From NCBI GenBank assembly GCA_023014365.1, contig JAEBUN010000070.1, positions 1 to 64,000 on the forward strand: DNA of 64,000 nt. The letters run 5' to 3'. This document shows, piece after piece, positions 9,826-20,050 of this stretch. Origin of the DNA: Lepiota brunneoincarnata. Lineage: Eukaryota; Basidiomycota; Agaricomycetes; Agaricales; Agaricaceae. Made by a program: the position numbers and the translations under genes. Position 1 is the first letter of the stretch. Each line of letters opens with the position of its first letter. Below the pieces are notes generated by a model. The model was not told the origin of the DNA, ran no database searches, and was given only the letters and a program-made list of their open reading frames with translations.

Positions 9826-10907
9826 TTTTTTTTTTTTTTTTTTGGAATCAACAATTTATGAGGTACAATATAGGGCCCTCCCGTGAGGGAGGACCCTATT
9901 GCTATGCGCTCTTGCGAGGCAAGCACCAGATGCACCAGACCCCGGAATCAACTTAGACTCTAACCTGGCTTAGTCAGTCAGGAGAACCGACAGAGGATTT
10001 AGTGCACTCGAGCCGGGTCATGGGAGACTGTCCCGGCCCGCTACGGCTCATGCTTCGCCAGGGAGTTAGTATAGAGCCCCGGTTACTGGGCTTCCCGTTC
10101 CCGGGCAGGTAGTTCACTGATGCCAACCAGCGTGGATCCCCACCTGTCCCAGGTCTCTGTCTCGCCCACAGCCAACCACGTTGCACTTCCAGAGGTCCGT
10201 GGACCAGTGGCGTGGAGTTGTTTCAGCACCCTAAGCCTGCGCTGCCCACTTCGGACAGAACACCCACAGGGGATCTAACCCCAGGGCATGCCCAGATGCG
10301 GACTCACCCAGAGTTCCAAGGTCCGGGCGGTGGACCTCCCCAATCAGCAGCCCCTATGGGAGAAGCCGTGGGTAACCCCAAAGCCCCAGTGCCCCACCCT
10401 TTGCCACCCGACCGGATACCTATTACCATGGACTAACAACCGGTACTTACTTGGCTTAAGCCGGCGGCACCCGGACCAAGTGTTCCCATGTGGGGGGTTA
10501 CCTGGCCCCTTATTGGGACGTTTGATCTGTTTTTGTTAGAATTCCCCCACTTACCACACCCTGTGCTTTCGCTCCCTTATCGGGCACAGCCGATCTAGTC
10601 CGATCGAGATCGATCCAGATCTGCCACTTTGGGCTCCAATGATCTCTCCCCCAGATTTACCCCAGATCGGCGATTGCCAGTCGCCAAATCGAGAACTGAG
10701 ATCAAGGAGACCATTGAATTTCCTCAGAGATAGTTTACCCACCCGAAGAACCGAGCACACGGTAGTATCCGATGACAACCGCGCGACCTCTCTCCACTTC
10801 ACAGGTATGGAAGATGAGAGGGAATCGAACCCCCAACCTTTCCGGCAGCCGTGCGCAGCCACCTCTCCCCATCTTTAGTGATCGAAACCACTGGGCTAGA
10901 GGGGCCC
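9826..10907 (-). mobile_element. SINE-2, uninterrupted tRNA-headed retroposon
   Basis: This 1082-bp minus-strand insert is flanked by a perfect 15-bp duplication GGGTACCACGCCCTC (9811-9825, 10908-10922). In element order it has a tRNA-like head of about 90 nt, a ~900-nt body, a 13-bp hairpin (ATAGGGTCCTCCC paired with GGGAGGGCCCTAT around a TCAC loop), then ATAAATTGTTGATTCC and a poly-A tail. The terminal motif is the LINE-A 3' end. It interrupts A1 ORF2 just before the RT. No ORF conserved with SINE-1 looks like protein. Confidence 0.9.
10821..10907 (-). promoter_or_regulatory. SINE-2 internal pol III promoter (tRNA-like head)
   Basis: On the minus strand TAGCCCAGTGG (10888-10898) matches the A-box consensus TRGYNNANNNG. 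GGTTCGATTCC (10821-10831) is a perfect B box inside a T-arm-like hairpin with a 7-nt TTCGATT loop. The 56-nt spacing suggests descent from a long-variable-arm (Ser/Leu type) tRNA, but the head is too diverged to name the isoacceptor. Confidence 0.82.
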
Positions 10908-12194
10908 GGGTACCACGCCCTCTCTGCCTGCGCAGGAAGAGCGTCTAATACAGAGGGATCTACAGCGCGGCCAGAGGCCGCATTGTAGGTACCGTGCAGG
11001 GCATCCCACAGGGAGGCCATATCATGACACGGCACGCCATCGTGCTGTATTGCGTCACAGGCAGGTAACTTGCGCTGCTTGACCCAGGCCATCAAGTCCC
11101 AGAGGCACTTGTTCGCAGAGGCAATTTCCTTGATCTTCTCATCGAAGAACTTGCGTTTGACGGCCTTAGTGGCACGTTGGAACTCGCACCACGCTTCCCT
11201 CAAGGGGGAGGCCCGGTACGCCCTAATGGCAGCGGTGCAGTCGTCGTTCCACCAAGGATTAGACCGCCCTACAATGAACACCTCCTCGGAGAAGGCATCC
11301 CAGGCCCTAGAGATGATCCAAGCCACGGCCGAGGCCGCAGACTCCACCTCCACAGGCGTGCCCAAGGGCAGCCGCAAGGCAGCAAGCCCTTCACATATCT
11401 GTGCCACGAACTTTGACTCCTCGTCGCTATCGGGCTTCAGAACGTGGCGGATCACTCTGGTCATAAATCGAGTGACCAGAAGAACCAGAGTAAGAGGCGC
11501 ATGGTCCGAAGGACCGCACATCTCCAGATCGATCAGGGGCCGGAGATTCGGATCTCGAGCCATCGGGAGGAAGACGAGATCGATCACCGATAGTGACAGA
11601 TTCATATCGTGCAGGAAGTGAGTCGGGCCCGGAACCACTGGGAGCACCAAATCAAGCCCCAGATCCATCCCAACCTCCAAAAGAGATTGGGCAATCCCCG
11701 GATGCGAGACCCGATTAGGATCCCACCATTCCGAGTGGCAATTGAAGTCACCCACCATATACGTCATGGCAGGCAGGGAGTCCACCAGCCCCCGAAGGGC
11801 CAGAATGGCAGTGTGCCAGTCGTCCAAATAGACGTTCATAAGGTTATAGGTGTGCCCCCCTTGCCACAGGGACACAACCATAGACCAAGTCCCTACAGAG
11901 GGATGGTCACAGCAACTTCAGCCTCAAGTGGACATAAGCCAACACCCGTGGGGACGAATCGCCCGGCTGAGGATTCTAGATGCACACCCACTCCGGATGG
12001 AGCGGGGTGCCTACAACATCCTCACCATCCCTAGAGACAGTAGAGGGAGCCTTACGGAGGTTTCGCCAAGGGGGCTCTTGCACAAACAAGACGTCAAAGT
12101 CAGTTTTATACAACTTGAGAAAAGAGTCCAGCAGAATGTAATTACGATTTACATTCTGAGAGCATATACGTAACTTGTTAAGGTACCTAGGCAT
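10908..12194 (-). pseudogene. LINE-A ORF2, endonuclease part (copy A1)
   Basis: This is the N-terminal half of A1 ORF2. It starts at the ATG at 12194, which overlaps the ORF1 stop. The first ~70 codons reach VCI and then hit a TAG (TGG in other copies). A ~14-nt deletion near 11883 removes the segment after DLVDH and shifts frame. From 11881 down the frame is open with GDFNCHSEWWDP, LSVIDLVF and CGPSDHAPL. It leads into the RT half across SINE-2. Confidence 0.85.
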
Positions 12195-13638
12195 TACTCC
12201 TAGGCTGAGTTAGTGAGACCCTGCGGGCAGTAGGGGAACCGCGTACCTCCTGATATCGTTTCTTGGCCCAACTGTCTTCAAAACGCTTGCGCCAAAACGG
12301 GCATTTCTTATCGTAGGCGGCATGGGGGCCGCCGCAGTTCCTACAACGGGGCTGGTGAGGGCACTCCGTGCCCTCAGCAGTGCCAGCAACCGGTGGGTTC
12401 GCGTTGGGGTGGGCCTTGCAGCACTCCGCCATCAACCGATGGTTCTCCTCGCTGTGGAGCTCAGAGCAGATAGGGCAGGTCGGGAACCGCGCCCTGCAAA
12501 CATTAGTCGGGTGCCCCCACCGCCAGCAACGGCGGCAGAGAGACGTCCCGACCTGCTGGGAGGCCGCACTTATAGGACAAGCATGGGGCCCAACAGCCAA
12601 TGACCTTCTGATCATCGACTTGGAAGTGGACCCGGTCTACAAGTCCCAAATCTCGAACCAGACAGTCGCAGTGTCTGATTTGTCAGAGTTCCTCTGGACC
12701 CTGGGGGGGCCCTGGAGGTTGAGGAAACCTCGATGCGACGACTGTTGCATGATGTTCTCGATCCACTGACTGGTAATGCGCAACCTGTCAGGGGTAAAGA
12801 ATGGGACGTCCGACACTTTCATGAAGGACTTGAAGAAGGGGACCATGGCCGTAGGCTGCGATCCCGCTGGGAAGAACCGGGAAGCCCAGTCCTGGATCAC
12901 GTTAAGATCCACCGTGGACGCAACCGGGTCAGTCGCGAGAGAGACGCCATCGTACGCCGGGGAGGCCGATGTGACGTTAAGGGAGGACTTCGCATTGAGG
13001 AGGGCACGATTAGCCCCCGCGACGACCTGAGACAAGTCCTTGATCGGGGGCCTCAGACCCACGAACAGGATGACGATCTGGCGCCTAGTGGGGCTAGCAG
13101 TGGTGTTGTGAGGCCTCCCAGACGACAGGGTGGGGGATCCCTTACCAACAGTGTGGAGGATGTCTGCGGGGGAGAGGTGTGGGAAGGCCCTCGCCATGGC
13201 AGCAATGGCCTCCGCAACCTTCATATCGCCATCCCTTGAGACCGGGGGGGCGGCAGCTACCTGAGCGAAGGAGCATTTCGCGCCCCTAGGCTTAGTGGAG
13301 AGATTCACCTTAGGCGGCGGTGGTGGAATCGCCGACCTCGCGTAAGACGTGCCTGCTTGCGACGGGCCCGGACCCCTAGGGTTGGGCGGTGGCGCTGGGG
13401 GAGGGGGGGCCTTGCCTTTCCCCTTGGAATTGGAGGACTTGGCCCCTCCAGACGGCGTGGCCGAGGAGGCTCTGGCGTCAGGGGCCGTATCCATGGGCAC
13501 CGGCATTATGGCCGGGCGAGAGGGCGGGGCACCCGCAGCAGGTTTCACTCGGCTGGGAGGCCCTACCACCACAGGGATGTCTGAGATGTCCCTCCCAAAA
13601 GGGCGCATCCCATCGATGACGGACTAACGGAGGGTGGT
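12187..13638 (-). pseudogene. LINE-A ORF1, middle and C-terminal parts (copy A1)
   Basis: The order is a conserved N-terminal domain (GMRPFGRDISDIP), a Pro/Lys/Gly linker, SFAQVAAAPPVSRDGD, a central domain resembling the RNA-binding region of other LINE ORF1 proteins (RRQIVILFVGLRPPIKDLS), WIENIMQQSSHRGF, and the zinc-finger region (CRRCWRWGHPTNVC; CRNCGGPHAAYDKKC). Two long open pieces (13608-12637 and 12615-12187) meet near 12620-12640, with a TAG where other copies have CAG. A second TAG lies near 13634, next to the tail-2 insertion. Confidence 0.85.
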
Positions 13639-13792
13639 TTTTTTTTTTTTTTTTTTTTTTAAATCAACAATTTATAACGCAGTGCTCGAACGCAGTCCAC
13701 ATGCACTAGCTATGTACAAGGCAACTAATATATGGTATAACTACCAGTAAAGGTAGGGAAGAGAGTCCCGCTGACTCGAAAGGCTACACTCC
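13639..13792 (-). mobile_element. Short LINE-A 3'-end insertion (tail 2)
   Basis: This 154-bp insert has its poly-T at 13639-13660 and ends (5' in element sense) GGAGTGTAGCCTTTCGAG. The 15-bp duplication CTAACGGAGGGTGGT (13624-13638) is repeated at 13793-13807 with one CpG-type change. It has the same start point and length as tail 1 at 5765-5919 but the opposite orientation and another target. Confidence 0.9.
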
Positions 13793-13807
13793 CTAACAGA
13801 GGGTGGT

Positions 13808-14395
13808 CTCATCGTTCCCCTCGCACTTCAATCCGTAGTCTAGGAACCCGCAGCGCCCCGTGCGCCGCAGGAGACCATTGAAAGCATGCCAGGCCTACTC
13901 CCAAGAGGGGCCCGTCATCAGGACCTCAGTGTGCTTCACCAAGTAGTCCGTCACCTGGTCGAATGACTCCGCTATCGCCTGCAGGTGATCAGCCTAACTG
14001 TCGCTGCTTGGGGCAGCAGCCAAGTCAACCCGCAGGGGGTATATCGCAGGTGGGGCAAAGAGGGGGTGTCCCCCTTCGCTGGAGTTACGCTGCGGCTGTT
14101 TGGAAGATGACCGCAAGTCGTTAGAAAACGTAGAGAGGCGGGAGACAGGTCAGGCCTGCCTCAGCGTCTCCACTGGGTCGATGGCCATCCCGTGAGGCGG
14201 GGAAACTGCAACATGCATGCTTGCCGCTATACTGTAGCAGCCAGCGGGCTTTTGAAGAGGGCTCCTCGGGGAGCCGGGGGACAGGACGTCCAATGGGTCG
14301 GTGGAGGGGGTAGGGGGGGGGCCACGGCCTGAACTGCAGGATCCGCCACGATCCGCCCCTCCTCGCGCTGCCTGTTGTGAGGCCGAGGAGGACAT
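13808..14395 (-). pseudogene. LINE-A ORF1, N-terminus (copy A1)
   Basis: The ATG at 14395 begins MSSSASQQAARGG and is followed by a Pro-rich segment (GPPPTPSTDPLDVL) encoded over a long C run. The frame closes at about 14150 (TLRQA-stop). Homology continues in other frames to 13808, with SKQPQRNSS- and DYLVKHTEVL-like blocks. The 5' UTR follows at 14396-14411 and 17751-17860. Confidence 0.8.
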
Positions 14396-14898
14396 GTTCA
14401 GTTGAAAGTACTGTTAGGAGTGCCCTATGACATGCCAGGATGTGCTATATACACTCCTGTGGTGAGCAGTGTGCACTTGTCTTATTGTGCTCTGAACAGT
14501 CCCACTTGTTTGTTGTTGTGTTTGTGGACTTGTAGATAGGCCTGGACGCTTTTGGTAGCTAGTCATGTGATCTAGACATGGACTTGCACCTGTGGACGCT
14601 TTTGGGACTTCCAGTCTCTCACAGCTGTCCACAGGTGAGTAGTTAGTTCTATCTCTTTTTTTTTTTTTTTTTTTTTAAATCTCCAATTTATTACACGGGC
14701 CGCGTAGGGAGGCCGTGCGCAGCAACGTACTACAGTACAAACAACCGAGCCGTACACTACAGGGTATCTGTACATACAACGCGTGACCGCGGATGCGGGC
14801 ATGCGTTTCCCCATGCCCAGGACGAAGCCGCCCCGAACGAATGGAAGCGGGAAGACGGCTGCCGCCCAGCGCGCGGCACGGGAGCCAAACCGGAGCGA

Positions 14899-14953
14899 GG
14901 TCCCCCCCCTTATCGGGGGTTAGGGGTCAATTCCCACGTAAATCCCTACACGC
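14899..14953 (-). other. LINE-B 3' UTR structured unit
   Basis: In element orientation this reads GTGTAGGGATTTACGTGGG, then AATTGA, CCCC, TAA and a CCCCC-GATAA-GGGGGG hairpin. It corresponds to the tandem units of the LINE-A 3' UTR. The AATTGA loop is conserved, and one stem position has changed on both sides (A-U in LINE-A, G-C here). Confidence 0.7.
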
Positions 14954-15020
14954 CGCCCGAAGACAGTGGGGGAATAACCACCGCCCCGGCCCGGACCCAA
15001 CCGGGCACCAGGCAGAGCTA

Positions 15021-17611
15021 CTAGCCGATACCCCCCGGGGGGGGCCTGGCCCTCTCAGCGAACGCGAACGTGGTCGGGGACGCCTCGAGGAAAGCAATGA
15101 GAGCCTCGACCGTAGCCGGGACCCCCGCCATGGAGTGCCTAGGGCAGCTCCGGAACACGTGCTCACGGGTCTCCTCCCGAAACCCGCAGCGACAGGAATA
15201 ATCTTCCTGCGGGAAAAAACGCCTCCGATAGCCCCCTATCGGCGCGTGATTAAGAATAGCACGCGTCATCCGGGCCATCACTGACACCGAGTGAGTGTGC
15301 GGGATCCAGGCACCACCGTGGAGATACGTGGGCCGCAGGGGACGGTCATCGTCCCTGGCAAGCTGGAGAAAACCACGCCCGCGATGGTCAGGATCCTGGA
15401 ACAAGTCGATCCAGCGGTCCTGACAAGACCGTACTTCCTCCTTCCGGAGGTAGTCAAGCGAGGCCCGGGGACGAGCCCCTACCCCAACGGGAGGCAACGA
15501 CCGAGCAAAGTCGTGCACCTGAGTGTGGAAAGGCCACTTCGCACGCGAAGGGACCTCCCAGAAATGGACCGAGCGGGCCGGACCCCCGGCGAACCACTCG
15601 GCAAGAAGGCGGCAGACCGCCAAGGAATGACCCTGGGTGGAGTGCACCGACGGGTCCACCGCCCGTCTGGCCGAGGCCATCGAGTCGGTGAACAAGATGA
15701 GACCCGCAGCGCCCTCGACAGAAACTGCCTTGGACACCGCCAGCCGGATGGCGAAAAGCTCGGCCTCTGGAGCCGTAACCTTCCCCCCCGGGAGCCGGAC
15801 CACGTGAATGCAGTCCGGCCCCCGGAAAACCTGGGCGGCCGAAACCGCCTGGTGGACCCGGCGGGGCGGCAGACTCGCGTCCGTCGCTGCCACCAGAACC
15901 CCCGGATCAGCCTGCGACCGGGCCAGAATCCGGTCGAGAGCCGCGACATGGGCCGCAAGGGTGTCATCCGCCCCACGGTCGTAAGAATGGAAGCGGACCT
16001 GGTCGGGGTACACATCCAAGAGACGACGCCCCGGCCAGGCCTCCGGCGCAACAGCGTCGAAGGGTCCAGCGAGGGCAGCAAGACGCTGGTTAGCGTCGAC
16101 GACAGGCCCCTTCACCTTGATCAGCTCGCGGGGAGGGAGTCTGGCTATGGACCGGACATGGGACCGGAGATTGCCGCTGTGACCCCAGCCAAGGAGGGCA
16201 CGAACGGGATGACCCGGAGCAAGCGTGGCGTACCGCAACTCGGCGCGGTCACAAAGCTTCCGGAGATGAAGATGAATGGGGATCAGGCCCGCAATGGCCC
16301 CAACTCCCCCATCGGGCGACGTCCTAAAGGCGCCGGTGATCCAGAGTGCAGCCCGACGCTGCATCCGGCGAAGGTGGTCCAGAGCGCCCTTACACCTAGC
16401 GCCCCGGTAATACCACAAGCGAAAGCCGTACGTGGCTATAGGAACCACGCATGACCGATATAGAAGGCGCTTCTGGTCTGGCAGAAGTCCCCGGACGGAA
16501 TTACCAAGCATTCCCATGGCCTTGACCGTGGAAATAGCCTTAGTAGAGTAGAAACAAACATGCTCCTTGAACGTAAGGGCACGATCAAAATAGAAACCCA
16601 GGTACCTCCAATAGGTCTTGGGCCGAAGAGGGGTGGCGCCAGTGAACGGGGGGAACCCCAAGTCCACCGGGAGATTCTCACCGGAACGATCCCGTGAGAA
16701 ATGGAAGAGCTCGGACTTGTCGTGCTCCACGACCAGCGCGAATCGGGTGAAGGTGTCATGGACGACCTTGTAAGATCTGCGGAGTAGGACGCAGTTAGCG
16801 TCCAAGTCCCAGGCCTGCGCCACGATGGTACCATCGTCGACGTAAGACAGGAGCGAAAGGCCCAGTTGAGGGAGCCGTCGCTCGATAATATACATGGCCG
16901 GGGCCAAGTAGAGGCCGGACAGGACGGGTGAGAGGGCAGACCCCTGGCCCACCCCCACCTCCGCCCGGAACGGTTCAGACAGGAAGGAGTTCCAGGCATA
17001 GCTGGTAAACCTCCCCGTGAGATAAGAAGCAAAGAACCGGCCCACACAAGGGGAAAACCCCTGTCGAGCCAGAACCGCGAGAAGCATCCCATGGTTCAGG
17101 GATGGGAAGAACTGTGCAATGTCGAAGGCGAGAACACTCGTCTTCAACCCGCGAGCCCACCCGGCACGGACAAGGTGCACGAGGTAGGCACCAGCATCTT
17201 CGGTGGACCGCTGGATCACACCGCCGAACTGGTTCGGATGGAACACGCCAAACTTGACAGCCTCAAACTGCAAGCGGCACAAGATCATTTTCTCGATAAG
17301 CTTACCGAGAGTGTTAAGAAGGACGATCGGTCTGAACGCCTTCGGAGTAGCATAGGAGGGCTTGCCAGGCTTTGGTATGATAACCGACACACTCTCCTTA
17401 AAGTGACGAGGCCAATGTCCGCACTCCATGCAGGCATCGGCGATCCGACAGACCAAACGGGTAACCGTCGGGCCCGCCAGAACGGACTTGAGGTGCGCCC
17501 ACGTGACATGGTCCGGACCGGGCGATGACAAAGAGGAGCACGCGCGTAGAGCCTTGTGCATCTCCAAGTCGGAGAAGACCGGCCACTCCCGCGGTGGGAG
17601 CGGATCGATCT
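15021..17611 (-). CDS. LINE-B ORF2: RT, RNase H and zinc finger (5' truncated)
   Basis: The frame is open from the 5' junction to a stop at 15021, 848 codons from the first in-frame ATG at 17567. Positions are counted from that ATG. RT motifs: IPKPGKPSYATPKAF (64-78), AFDIAQFF (catalytic Asp about 149), GVGQGSALSP (205-214) and YVDD (242-245). RNase H follows with candidate catalytic residues Asp563 (ATDAS), Glu603 (APEAELFAIR) and Asp628 (FTDSMAS). The C-terminal zinc motif CRCGFREETREHVFRSC uses C792, C794, H803 and C808. The enzyme would copy element RNA at a nicked target, but the endonuclease and ORF1 are lost, so it could act only in trans or not at all. Confidence 0.92.
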
Positions 17612-17860
17612 GTTAGTTCTATCTCCACTCCAGTCTCTCACAGCTGTCCACAGCTTGTTCCTTTCGTTTCTAGTCGTTCCCTTCGCGTAATACACTCGTT
17701 CCTTCGCTGTTAGGACTCCTTACCAGTCCCCCAATGCTCCTGCTTCAACAAGTACCACTGGTCGAATCCAACAGTGGGGGTGCACAGTACAAGACGATGA
17801 GTGAGGAAGTGGATGTGGCTGTGCATGTTACTGGTAGTGGTACCAGATCAAGAAGCGATG

Positions 17861-18473
17861 GGAGTGGTACATCTTGAGGAGGATGAATAGGAATGGATGG
17901 AATAACTGGAGACACCCCCTCATTGTCAAGAGGTGGTACTCCCTTAGAATGCAGAGAGGAGGGTGGTAATGGAGTTGGTGCAGTGGGTGGAGGAGTAAAT
18001 CCTGGATTGGAGTTGGAATGTGAGGGAAAGTTAGACGGAGCAGATGGGATAGCCAGTGGATGTGGTGCAGTCATCTGCACACTAGACAGTCCAGGGAAGT
18101 GCCATTCGTCAAAGTCAGCTCTCTCTGAGATCACAACTTGTTTAGTCACAGGATTGTAAAACCTCCATGCCTTGTAGCCAATAGGATAGCCAATGAATAT
18201 ACACTGTTGCATGTGTAGTCCAAGTGATATCCGCTTGTCTTTCTGCATATGAACATACGCAGTGCACCCCCAGACTTGTAGGTGAGCAACATCAGGCTTA
18301 CGTTTGTAAAAGGCCTCATAAGGAGTGGTGTTGGGAAGGGGAGCAGTAGGGAGGCAATTCCAGACATGAATCATTGCAGTGAGGCACTCGCCCCAAAATG
18401 AAGGAGGGAGATGGGCTTCAGCAAGCATTGCAGTGATACGCTCACCCATTGTCCGATTAGTGCGTTCAGCCAA
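17861..18473 (-). pseudogene. Copia integrase, C-terminal part
   Basis: The sequence reads AERTNRTMGERITAMLAEA (with the catalytic-core Glu), PPSFWGECLTAMIHVWN, TPYEAFYKRKPDVAHLQVWG, then CIFIGYPIGYKAWRFYNP and a Pro/Ser-rich linker. The core begins in the piece at 18474-19926; near 18480 a short deletion shifts frame between IERRH and NGLAERTN. The left end is the A1 target duplication at 17861-17873, and pol continues at 6801. Confidence 0.88.
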
Positions 18474-19926
18474 ACCATTCTGTGTCTCCGCTCAATCCCA
18501 CAGTCAGTGGTGAATTTGATGAAGGCATTAGACATGTATTCACCCCCTTTATCATCCTGAAGTGCACGAATCTTGCAGGAGAGCTAGTTCTCTGCCCAAG
18601 ACTTGAAAGTACGAAATGCATCAAATGCCTCTGATTTCTTCTTTAGGAAGTAAGCTGCTCGGAATCGTGTTGAGTCATCAATGAACGTGATCCAGTACTT
18701 GTAACCTCGATTGGTAGGTACAGGGAGTGGTCCATGAAGATCTGAGTGCACAAGGTCAAGTGGTGCACATGTATGATTGGTCAAGGGAGGAAATGAGGGA
18801 GCGTGCATCTTGCCAGCCAAGCAAGGTTCACAAACAGGATCGGGAGGTGTCTGAGAGGTGAGAGTGAGACCAGTCACCAATTGCTGGGAGATCATCTTCT
18901 TCACATCAGCATAGTTCTGGTGGATGAGCCTTCTGTGCCAGAGCGACAAGTCAAGAGGGAGAGAGATAGAGGCTGCAGAAGCGAGCTGGGAAGCAATGGT
19001 GACTCCTTCAAGTACAGCAGTGTTGTTAGAACGGATCCTAGCACAGAACAGAGTCTTCCTATCCCTCTGGAAGTCCATAAACGAAGCAGAGATGTGTATA
19101 TTAAGGCCTTTATGCCTAGTAAGGTAGAGGCAAGACAGGAGATTGCTCTGAAGCTGAGGAACATGGAGAACTTGTGAAAACTGCACTGCACTCATCGCTT
19201 TTCCCCTTACAACTGGCTGAAACACCACAGAGCCCACCCCAGCTGAGTAAATGACTGAATCATCAGCTAACCAGACAGGAATGCGAAGGGGAGCATAGGA
19301 ATGCATCCAGTGACGATGTGGGGTCATATGAGAAGTAGCCCCTGAGTCTGCAAGCCAATCAACGTCAGAGGAGAGCTGGGAAGGTGTGGGGGAGGTTATA
19401 CTCACGTTTCCAGCGAATTCCGTGGTGCTGAGCGCATTTTCGGATGCAGGAGAGGGCAGGGAGTCTTGTGACATGTCCTGGGCCTTGTTGGCACGGTTCC
19501 TGGGCCGTCTAGAGCGCGATTTTGATGTGTTTTCGCGTGCATCCTTCTGGGCATCCAAAAAGGAGTAGCACTTGAGCAGTGTGTGGCCAGGCTTGTCACA
19601 AAATTCGCATTTCCCGGATGAAGGAGTGGGTGCAGAGCGTGTTGCCAGTGCCTGGGAGGAGCCTGCAGTGTCCCCAGCACGTCTACGACGTTGAATATCC
19701 TCTGTGACAAAAGCCTGGTGCACAGAAGCCTTGTCAAGTTTGTCCATGAGCAGGAGGGAAGAGGTGAATGAGGAGAATTCCTCAGCAGGGAGGGCTCTAA
19801 TGAGAGCCATGGAAGCCAGTTCTTCATCCAGCTGGGCTAGTGTGAATCCAGAGGGGCAGAGATTTGCGATTTTTCGAGTATTTTCGTCCATCCTGTTCAT
19901 CAGAGCCTGCAGGGACTCGTCCTCTT
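18474..19926 (-). pseudogene. Copia gag C-terminus, protease and integrase N-terminus
   Basis: In order: gag tail; a CEFCDKPGHTLLKC zinc knuckle (CX2CX4HX4C); protease with DSGATSHM; the GAG-pre-integrase zinc region (HRRLIHQNY...CEPCLAGK, an HHCC site); and the integrase core start with catalytic Asp in HSDLHGPLP, then WITFIDDSTRF. A TAG replaces CAG after FKSWAEN at 18584-18586. The second catalytic Asp (QDDKGGEYM) follows in the same frame. The right end is the LINE-A dimer target site GACTCGTCCTCTT (19914-19926), repeated at 34681-34693. Confidence 0.9.
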
Positions 19927-20050
19927 GCACATCGCTTCTTGATCTGGTACTACCACCAGCAACGTGCACAGCCACACCCACCTCGACGCTTTCTATCTCG
20001 TCCTGCGCACCCCTGCTGTTGGATCCATCCAGTAGTACTCGCAACCGAAC

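Larger units (their letters stand above)
14656..17611 (-). mobile_element. LINE-B1, 5'-truncated non-LTR element
   Basis: A 2.96-kb minus-strand insert has a poly-T at 14656-14675 and a 14-bp duplication GTTAGTTCTATCTC (14642-14655, 17612-17625). Its 3' terminus is TTATAAATTGGAGATTT. It is truncated at the 5' end just before the RT, so it lacks ORF1 and endonuclease. It is CpG-rich and its long ORF is uninterrupted. It is the deepest insertion of the window and probably among the most recent. Confidence 0.93.
14412..17750 (+). mobile_element. Solo copia LTR (LTR2) split by LINE-B1
   Basis: LTR pieces 14412-14655 and 17626-17750 total 369 bp, the same as LTR1. AGTAC duplications (14407-14411, 17751-17755) flank the whole. 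LINE-B1 lies between the pieces with its own duplication. It is inserted in the 5' UTR of LINE-A copy A1. Confidence 0.92.
6802..17860 (-). mobile_element. LINE-A copy A1, full-length but interrupted
   Basis: The insert is bounded by GGAGTGGTACATC duplications (6789-6801, 17861-17873). It has a poly-T at 6802-6824 (the 3' tail) and the family 5' end ATCAAGAAGCGATG at 17860. Element order: 5' UTR, ORF1 (14395 down to 12187), ORF2 (12194 down to 7254), 3' UTR, tail. Nested inside are SINE-2, tail 2 (13639-13792) and a solo copia LTR holding LINE-B1. Lesions include TAG codons near 9389, 11977 and 13634 and a ~14-nt deletion near 11883 in the endonuclease. Confidence 0.92.

Noticed and set aside
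15291..16454. 387-codon plus-strand ORF
   Set aside because: It lies fully opposite LINE-B1 ORF2, which has clear RT and RNase H motifs; a shadow frame in GC-rich sequence.
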